From: Ophiodon elongatus | Taxonomy: Eukaryota; Chordata; Actinopteri; Perciformes; Hexagrammidae | DNA: 64,000 bases | Assembly: GCA_016806645.1 (NCBI GenBank) | Contig: JACSYO010001810.1 | Coordinates: forward strand, 3,583,001 to 3,647,000 | Direction of reading: 5' to 3' | Shown here: positions 57,901 through 64,000 of the stretch, one piece after another | Layout: every line of letters begins with the position of its first letter | How positions within the stretch are numbered: position 1 is the stretch's first letter | The notes under the pieces: model-generated | Database searches by the model: none | What the model saw: the letters and a program-made list of their open reading frames with translations, nothing else | Told to the model about the DNA's origin: nothing | Translations under genes and position numbers: made by a program

Positions 57901-59881
57901 CTATCCACTTACTCTACTTGTGCAAATGCCTACAAGCTATACTGAGGAGAAAAAAAAGCATGCAATTATCCTGATTGTTCAAAACTGCACAATTACCTTT
58001 CCTAAACTATCAGGATCATGTTAGATTTCTCTGCACAAGATTTCAGGAATCCTTTCTTCTGACTTGTGACACTTCAAAGGAAACTGCTCTTTGCTTGTGG
58101 AATATTTTTGAAAAGTTTGAAGCTAAATACTCACCGCAGGCCCGCTTGGTCCCCTCTCTCCTTTCTCACAAGCACATCTCTGAGCCAGAGGGCACTGCAG
58201 ATAAAGAGACCCATTTGCTAATCTGTTATGAATGTAATTCTTCACACCCTAGCTTAATTACACATTATACAATTTCAAAAGATTCCCTATGAGCTGTCTA
58301 AATGTAATAATACTTACTCCTTCATCAGCGATGCCAGTCTGCAAAGAAAACAAAAGTTAATAAATATCTGCAAGAATTTTAATTAAAGTAATAGTGTTGT
58401 CCCTCGTGAGATTTGTTTGCTCATTGCTTAGTGATGCAGATTTGTTTTGATCATTTATTAGCACAATAATAAAAATTCATGCACACAAATATGGTTTGGG
58501 GAAACCAGAGGTATGGGCCCTTAAACTTGAATGAGGAAAGACAAATAACATTCCTGAAAACTTCAAGTTATAGCCAGTGTAATAAAGCAAGTCATGTGAG
58601 AAATTCTGGGAATGCTCGGGTATGTGCTCATGCAGATGTCAAACTGTATTTTTCTAAAGCTGTGTAAAAAGCTTAAAATCCAGAGCTGTCAAAGATATTC
58701 TTTCATTTGTTTCTCCAGAGCATTTCCATCATTCCATCTCCGTACGAATACCTGAACAAGCCTGTCCATGTGTCAACTTTGAAAAGATCCTTAGTCAAAG
58801 CAAATACATTGCTTTTCTTCTCAGTGGTGCCTGCTGAAAGAAAGGTATTATACTCACAATCTCAGTGACGATTCTTTCAACAATGTCTTCGTCCTGTAAA
58901 TTATGGAGGAAGCTGGAAGCTGGGGAGCTGGCTATTAGACGAAGCTGGGCTAAATTGGCTGGCTCGTTGGCTGCCCGTGTGATGCCCAAAGTGAAGAATT
59001 TGACGCCCTGGTTCTTGGCATCAGCAACAGCAGAGAAAATGTCCGGGTTCCTTGGGTGGGAAATACCATCTGTAAGCAGCAGGGCTACTTTGATGCTGCC
59101 GGGGCTGGATTCCTCCAGGTAGATCTTGGTCATGTTGGTGATGGCGTAGGTGGTGTAGGTGCCGTGCCCAATGTAGATGATGGGAGTAATGCGGGTCTTA
59201 AAGTTTTCTGTGCCCCTCCAGTCTCTGAATGTCTGCTCTGTGATAACGTGACTGCTGTACTGCAGCAGAGCCACCCTTAAACTCAAACTGCGGCCGGTCT
59301 GCAGCTGCACCCCTTGGAGTCTGTCCACAATGTTCATAGTGAACTGCTTTTCCTCCTCATGATTGTCCTTGGCGCTCTCAGAGCTGTCCAACAGGAAGGA
59401 GAGCTCCAAGCCACAGTCCTCATCTAGGATGGCTGTGTGCACACAAAACAGGATGAAGGACTCGCCATTGGCAATACAAGATGTTTTTTTAAAAAGTGTT
59501 ATTGCTTTGATTAAGTGACATACATTTTGATTTAACTTCATGTCAAAATGATGCTTCCTTTTTTTTTTTTTATAAATCTGTAAATCTTCACACACAGATT
59601 GGTACAATTAGAGTTGGATATGAACAATGCATTAACATAATACTGTAGCAACATGATGTTCGAATTTCTTGCAGCAAAAAGACAATCGGTATGCCGATTG
59701 GAATAAATATTTTGTATTCGTTCTATTTTTCATTTATTGTCTTACCTTGTCCGTCATGCATATTTGCAGCCAGGTGTTTGGCCCTGGATTTCTTGTTAAT
59801 TTTCCTCTCTTTGTGCGAATCTTGGGCCCAGACGCTGGTCAGTGCTATGACCAGCAGCACCAATGTAGAGGAGAGGAACAT
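44576..59881 (-). CDS. col28a2: Type XXVIII collagen alpha chain (col28 family)
   Basis: A secreted matrix collagen. The 35 coding exons join in phase to 1,234 codons (human COL28A1 about 1,125). Order: signal peptide MFLSSTLVLLVIALTSVWA then QD, a basic stretch, VWA1 with an intact MIDAS (DSSES, GTYT, LLTDG), a short Cys-rich segment CPLAQRCACEKG, a Gly-X-Y helix of about 500 residues with regular one-residue breaks, VWA2 (IDSSES, GTYT, ITDG), an Asn-Gly-rich linker, an acidic/Ser-rich linker, and one Kunitz domain. VWA-helix-VWA-Kunitz is unique to collagen XXVIII. First exon 59881-59746, VWA1 exon 59432-58858; other exons are given in the domain entries. The paralog (col28a1 or col28a2) is inferred only from the non-human genomic context. 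The last coding exon starts at a CAGCAG tandem acceptor. Confidence 0.9.
44918..45168. mobile_element. MITE filling a col28 intron
   Basis: Same family as 43339-43604. Inverted arms read GGAAAAGCACAGGTG near 44951 and CACCTGTGCTTTTCC near 45111, with outer arms AGCCATTTTAACAG and CTGTGAAAAAGGCCT. It takes up about 250 of the 338 bases of the intron and ends about 12 bases from the donor of exon 45443-45188. Confidence 0.65.
45188..45854 (-). other. col28a2: col28 linker exons: Asn-Gly-rich then acidic/Ser-rich
   Basis: Exon 45854-45559 begins ALESKLVSQFCEDENGALIY and runs into a stretch with ten Asn-Gly pairs in about 43 residues (NGNNGHRHGINGNNGNG). It ends RGRGDTFALPISADPLPIQ. Exon 45443-45188 begins VVEDDEGEDLDLRAQARVG and becomes Ser/Leu-rich. 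No known fold; likely a flexible linker between VWA2 and Kunitz. Confidence 0.85.
45984..46541 (-). other. col28a2: col28 second VWA domain exon
   Basis: A single exon encodes the whole domain: RPMELVFVIDSSESVGPENF, EGTYTGTAIRKATQEAFF and VAIVITDGQTDKREP. The metal-ion (MIDAS) residues Asp-x-Ser-x-Ser, Thr and Asp are all present, so ligand binding is plausible. A short exon 47073-47037 (REDIIKLIKEIC) links it to the helix. Confidence 0.93.
52113..52783. mobile_element. 671-bp foldback (long-TIR) element in a col28 intron
   Basis: Ends are inverted copies (GGTGGCTCTGAGAGCTCA left, TGAGCTCTCAGGGCCACC right). The arms continue inward for well over 200 bases (for example GGGACACTAAAAAGT at 52310 and ACTTTTTAGTGTCCC at 52613; TTGTTGCCATGGTTTGTG against CACAAACCATGGCAACAA). 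The AT-rich centre has no ORF. No clear target-site duplication. Confidence 0.8.
54848..54918. repeat. (TG)n microsatellite
   Basis: Interrupted TG run in a col28 intron. Confidence 0.95.
55513..56959. other. Large col28 intron, nothing recognised
   Basis: No further Gly-X-Y exon was found here or in the similar gaps 57014-58134 and 53560-54732. The sequence is AT-rich, with possible decayed repeats. Confidence 0.5.
58858..59432 (-). other. col28a2: col28 first VWA domain exon
   Basis: One 575-bp exon encodes the full domain, starting AILDEDCGLELSFLLDSSES. The MIDAS set is DSSES, GHGTYTT and LLTDG. Ends DEDIVERIVTEI then a GTGAGT donor. Confidence 0.93.
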
Positions 59882-60319
59882 CCTTGTCCCAACTATGGAG
59901 AAAAGTAGAGACAACAAATCAAAATCAATCAATTTCACTGTACATAAAAGTAGTTTCTGCATCAAATCGGAGTGGAAACGTTTGTGCATCCATACATTTA
60001 ACTGCTAAGTTAAATGTAAACAGTAAAACAGTTGATCCATGTTGAAACTCAAACTACAAAATACTGAATTGTTGTAAATGTGGGGTATATCCTTAAAATA
60101 AATTAGTAACTGTTTTAACATCAACTCACATTTCTAGTATTTCAGTGTCCTATTTCAAGCGCAGTCCAAAATGCAGACTTGAAGAAGGTAGCCGGAGCAG
60201 CAGAGGACCGCAGTGCACAGTGAGCTCCACTTAGCTCATTGATTGAACAGCAGCAGCAGTGTCAGTCATCCTGTAGAGCAGAGAGTGAGAGGCCCTGAGA
60301 CACTCACTCCTCCTTTATA
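59882..60319 (-). promoter_or_regulatory. col28a2: col28 5' UTR intron and TATA-type promoter
   Basis: An acceptor (TTTTCTCCATAG) lies 14 bases before the ATG, and a donor (GAAAT then GTGAGTTG) lies near 60130, implying a noncoding first exon. TATAAA on the minus strand is at 60319-60314, so transcription should start near 60285. Confidence 0.55.
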
Positions 60320-62714
60320 AGAAGGCACCGACAGAACAGATCCCTCTGAGCCCTGCCAGGATTCCCGCTCTTCCCTCAGGGGGAATGAGATATGTTTGCA
60401 ACAGTGAACCAACATTGTGTGTGTTGGCTAAAATGTTTAGTATTGGCAAGTACAATCAAATGTAAATGTATTAGTCTACGAGGGGTAACTGTTTTTTTCA
60501 TACCACAGAATTATTGTTATGATATTGTGTATTTGTCTTGTTGTTGAAAAGTTAGGGAACATTTTTAACTGTTTAACCTTAAAATCTAAACAATACATTT
60601 AAATAGATTTAAGTCTGAGTATTATCTCACAGTATTTGCTGTGAGAGTATAGACATTTTTTTGTGATGATCTATGAGACTGAGTTTTGTGAGGTGAACCT
60701 TGGATAATATTGGTGTAAAGCAGTTTGTTTTATTTATTTATTTTATCTTTATTTAACCAGATAAGTCAATTGAGAACAAGTTCTCATTTACAATGACGAC
60801 CTGGCCAAAAAAGCAGCAACAGCTTGTGAATATCTTGTAAACAAGCTTCGTAATAGTGTTTGATTTCAAGTCAAACCAGATTGCCTTTTTAGTTTAGAAT
60901 TTTTTTCAGATTTATTATTATTATTATCTACCCAAAATCTTTCTTGTTGCCAGTGTTTTGGTATATTTTGTAAAAAGAAAAGAAAAAACTTTAATGAAAT
61001 TTTCGGTAAAATTCAAGTATGGTTTACATCTTGTTCTACCTTGTTATTTGCAAGTGCCTTAATCATTTGAAGTGTTGATTGTAAAAATAAATGTTATTCT
61101 TGACCATAGCGAGCAGGGATATGTAGTCATCCGTATTTTCTAAAATCTCAATTATTTTAAATCTGTTAAAGTCAGTAAACCTAAAAAGAATGTTGGGATG
61201 TAAACTACAATAAGGTTACATCAGAATAAAATAGCACTTAGACAAAATTGCAACAATATAACGTGGTTAAAAGCGTTTTTTAGGAGGTGATATAAAAAGT
61301 GGCATTGATGCCAGCATAAATTCCAAAGGTATGGGAGGGGGTTTAAAGTTTAAATGCCCTAATGGCAAAGGCCTGGTCACCTTTGGTCTCTGCCCTGGAT
61401 TTTAAATGACCAAAACAGCCCTGCCTGAGGAAAAAGGGTTAAAGGGGACATTTTCTAAATTAATTATAAAATCACCAAGCAATAACAACCAGAGCAGAAC
61501 AATGTGTGAATTAAATCCTGTTGTTTTAATTAAGAAACAGTTGATCACAGTATCAACTGAAACCTCAACTAACTTTAATGCACTATTTTTTTTTTTTTGT
61601 CCATTGCGATTTGTTTCCTTGAATTATACTTTTGTGAAAAGGGAGTTGCAACCCGTAGGCGAGTGACATGAAATATCTTAGCTGTAGGTGGTACTTCACC
61701 TTCCATACCCTAGAGGATGACCATCTGACCATTCGCTGTAGAGGTGACCTTTTAGATGGGGCTGATCCTATGAAGACTGGCTGAGGATTCATGGCTGCAT
61801 GTTGTGCTTGAGGTGAAGAGGCCTTGTATTGAAAAGCTCCAGGCAAGAAGTAATTAGAGGAGACACTCTGACACAAAGGAATGTTGCACTGAATAATGGC
61901 ATGGCAAAATCCACCCTGTCACTTTGCTTTATGATGAATAACATCCATTCATAGCATTCCTATATGCTGCTGCAACATTTGTAAATTGTGAAAATTATTG
62001 TGAAGTTAGGTTGTCTTTCATGTGCGTCCATCACTGACTGATTGCTTTTGTTTATGTTACCCATTCTCCTTGTGTTACTGGTACAGAAGCTTAGAGTGGT
62101 GCACAAATTCAACATTTTAAACCTGTCTTTTTTAATAAAACTGTGTTCTTGCTGAATCACCATACCAAGTTGTTATGCTTTAAAAACAACCGACTTTTGT
62201 GTATACTTTAAATTTTTTGGAATGTTCTAGCTATGTACCATGTTTCATCATTAAAATCCTATGAATTATGTTCATAAAATGTCGGACAGTATAACATACG
62301 AGAAGTTGTGTGACAATATTGCAGGAGAGAGGGGTTAGAAAACACAAGAACTACACACTCTGGTCCTCTGCAACAGAAGGGTAGAATATGCAGGTATGGA
62401 ATCCACAGTATTTTATTTCCATTACAATAGTATTTTTAGTTTTTTTTCTTACCACATAATAATGATAATGTAAATCTTCCTGAAATAAATGAACACTAAT
62501 TCTGTATCATAATGCAGCACCAGGGCAGTAGCAACAATAGAAGCAGAAATTACAGGGATCCTACTCGGTGGGTTTGTGCTGCCCTCTTTCTGTAAATGGG
62601 GGTATAAGAACAAGATGGCCTGTGCATGCTCAGACAGCCCGTTTGGTTGAGTGGTCCAAGCCCTCATAGCTGTGTGTTTACAGTACAAAGATATATTCCC
62701 CTTCAGCCTTAACC
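60320..62714. other. Intergenic region between col28 and atp5f1b-like promoters
   Basis: No exon seen. The 60740-60815 part (TTATCTTTATTTAACCAG, then AAGTTCTCATTTACAATGAC and GACCTGGCC) is a fragment of a very common teleost interspersed repeat. The rest is unassigned AT-rich sequence. Confidence 0.5.
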
Positions 62715-64000
62715 ATGTTAAGTGCTGTGAGACAGTGCTGCAGCGAGACTCTGCAGGCTTTTAAACCTGGGATCAACTCTCTAAAAGCAATCAGCGGGAG
62801 ACATGCAGCTCTTTCTTGGAGTGAGTAAATGCACTTTTTAAACATGGAACGTTGCATTAACAGTTACACCTCTTTTGACTTTAACACAAAGGGATAAATG
62901 CCCAGGGGGGCAGGCCTCAAATTGACCATGAAGTGTCTTCATTCATGTGCGATCAGTATGGATTTCTATTTAATTGCAGCAGCTCTTTGGACATATTGTT
63001 ACTTCAATCAGACGTTGTAGGATCCAGTCGCCTACGGGGCTCCAATCAATGACCCTCCAAGTAACTTAATACAAGTCAATGTCTCACACACTGCCTCTTT
63101 TCAGCCTGCAAGTATCTGTGGCAACAACAAATGTGGAACTGTATTATACGTTTTATTTATTTGCCTTGTGGATTTAAGATATATATATCAAACTATAGGT
63201 AAAAAATATACGTATTCTCTCTTACCTGTTGTGCTATTCATCAACCTTGATTGTTTTGGTGTGAGTTGCCTAGTTTTGGAGATATTGTCTGTTGAGATGT
63301 CTGCCTTAGTTTCTATATGAAACTTCTCACAAGGTCTATGGATTATTTTAAGTAACATGGTCATGATTTCTGGAAAGAGACATTGCTGTTATTCAAAGAT
63401 ATATTATTTTGGTGCTTTGAGCACCACAAGCCATGTTATAGTCCCATTATATTGCACATCTCAAATCATCACCAAAACTAGGCAACTCACACCACAACCA
63501 TCTAGATTGATAAATCGCACTACAGGTAAGCAGAAACATGTGTATTCTTTTTTTATTTTGGGGGGAACTGTCCCTTTAATCCTTGTTTAGTCTCTGTAAG
63601 ATTTGAGTTGCTGTTGTCATACGTAAACTCACTTATTACTTGTTGGCATTAATGCTTTTGACTTTTTTTCTGGCTTTGTGCTTTCAGGTTGGAGTTATGC
63701 TGCACCAGCTGTTCAGGCAGCACTGGCAAAGATAGTGGTGGATGTCCAGTGTGATGAGGGCCTGCCTCCTATTCTCAATGCGCTGGAGGTGGCCGGCCGT
63801 GAGAGCAGGCTAGTGCTGGACGTGGCACAGCATCTGGGTGAGTGTGGCGAATGGGGACTGGGGTAAGTGTTTGGATGTCTGTTATGAAATTTAAACAGTG
63901 TCTCTTCTCACGTGCTTCTTCAGTTGAAAACACAGTCAGGACGATCGCCATGGATGACACAGAGGGTCTGGTCCGCAGTCAGAAGGTTCTGGACACCGGA
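62715..64000 (+). CDS. ATP synthase F1 beta subunit-like, mitochondrial (5' part, divergent paralog)
   Basis: F1 beta carries the catalytic nucleotide site of mitochondrial ATP synthase. Three exons are visible: 62715-62820, 63688-63837 and 63924 to the edge, joining in phase. Exon 1 gives a presequence-like MLSAVRQCCSETLQAFKPG. Exon 2 has DEGLPPILNALEVAGRESRL and LVLDVAQHL. Exon 3 has ENTVRTIAMDDTEGLVRSQK. Against vertebrate ATP5F1B this is unmistakable, but it lacks about five residues of the GRIVAVIGAVVDVQF strand (here AKIVVDVQC), and it has F to C, HLGEN to HLVEN, MDGTEG to MDDTEG and RGQK to RSQK changes. The Walker A site lies beyond the window. A duplicate rather than the standard gene is likely; working or decaying cannot be decided here. 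Confidence 0.8.
63205..63550. mobile_element. MITE with ~85-bp inverted arms in ATP synthase intron 1
   Basis: GGTGTGAGTTGCCTAGTTTTGG at 63259 (and flanks) is inverted at 63471-63494 (CCAAAACTAGGCAACTCACACC, read in two parts). The arms run about 85 bases each, with scattered mismatches. No ORF inside. Confidence 0.75.

Larger units (their letters stand above)
47159..58194 (-). other. col28a2: col28 collagenous region, exon array
   Basis: Gly-X-Y exons in order: 58194-58135 (with the Cys-rich lead), 57013-56960, 55512-55468, 55370-55344, 55251-55207, 55076-55032, 54786-54733, 53559-53491, 53372-53304, 53136-53068, 51380-51312, 50764-50696, 50585-50517, 50289-50221, 50119-50048, 49886-49818, 49729-49658, 49409-49341, 49179-49111, 48422-48354, 48258-48190, 48096-48028, 47835-47767, 47528-47460, 47378-47298, 47194-47159. 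All are phase 0 and begin with a Gly codon except the first. Fifteen are exactly 69 bp; the others from 57013 on are 27, 36, 45, 54, 72 or 81 bp, all multiples of 9. A 21-bp exon 58338-58318 joins VWA1 to the Cys-rich segment. Confidence 0.92.

Noticed and set aside
62641..62715. tRNA A-box-like TGGTTGAGTGG
   Set aside because: No B-box (GGTTCGANTCC) follows and no acceptor stem can be formed.

Overview
The window is nuclear DNA of a ray-finned fish, most likely a spiny-rayed teleost. It has vertebrate multi-exon genes with GT-AG introns, compact intergenic gaps, many (CA)n and (TA)n microsatellites, and relics of teleost LINE and MITE families. No prokaryotic, viral or CRISPR feature was seen. 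Proteins were rebuilt exon by exon, and the exon phases of every complete gene close to an intact reading frame.

Layout. 1-2.2 kb: 5' end of ssb (La protein, minus, runs off the left edge). 3.8-7.5 kb: klhl23 (minus), with a LINE relic in its first coding intron. 9.6-15.8 kb: phgdh (minus), the first enzyme of serine synthesis. 18.2-21.7 kb: cfap210/ccdc173 (plus), an axonemal protein. 23.3-27.8 kb: ppig (minus), a nuclear SR-cyclophilin, head-to-head with fastkd1 (plus, 29.4-34.0 kb), a mitochondrial RNA-processing protein. 34.9-37.8 kb: klhl41 (minus), a sarcomeric BTB-kelch protein. 38.7-43.0 kb: bbs5 (minus), a BBSome subunit. 44.6-59.9 kb: a type XXVIII collagen gene of 35 coding exons (minus). 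62.7-64.0 kb: the start of a divergent ATP synthase F1 beta gene (plus, cut by the right edge).

The order ssb-klhl23-[gap]-cfap210-ppig-fastkd1-klhl41-bbs5 matches the human 2q31.1 block SSB-KLHL23-PHOSPHO2-CFAP210-PPIG-FASTKD1-KLHL41-BBS5 (from general knowledge). Here phgdh sits where human has PHOSPHO2, and a col28-type gene and an ATP synthase beta paralog follow bbs5. The neighbours do not form one pathway. They are an ancient syntenic block with separate promoters: cilia (cfap210, bbs5), muscle (klhl41), mitochondria (fastkd1, ATP synthase beta), nuclear RNA (ssb, ppig), metabolism (phgdh) and matrix (col28).

Points most worth a second look: the col28 helix is built from fifteen 69-bp exons, fourteen of which place a one-residue break at the same position; the col28 linker is packed with Asn-Gly pairs; the ATP synthase beta paralog lacks part of a highly conserved N-terminal strand; phgdh uses a GC-AG intron whose acceptor side begins with the codon for catalytic Glu265; and a 64-bp sequence occurs twice, 6.3 kb apart, one copy forming a perfect 13-bp hairpin.
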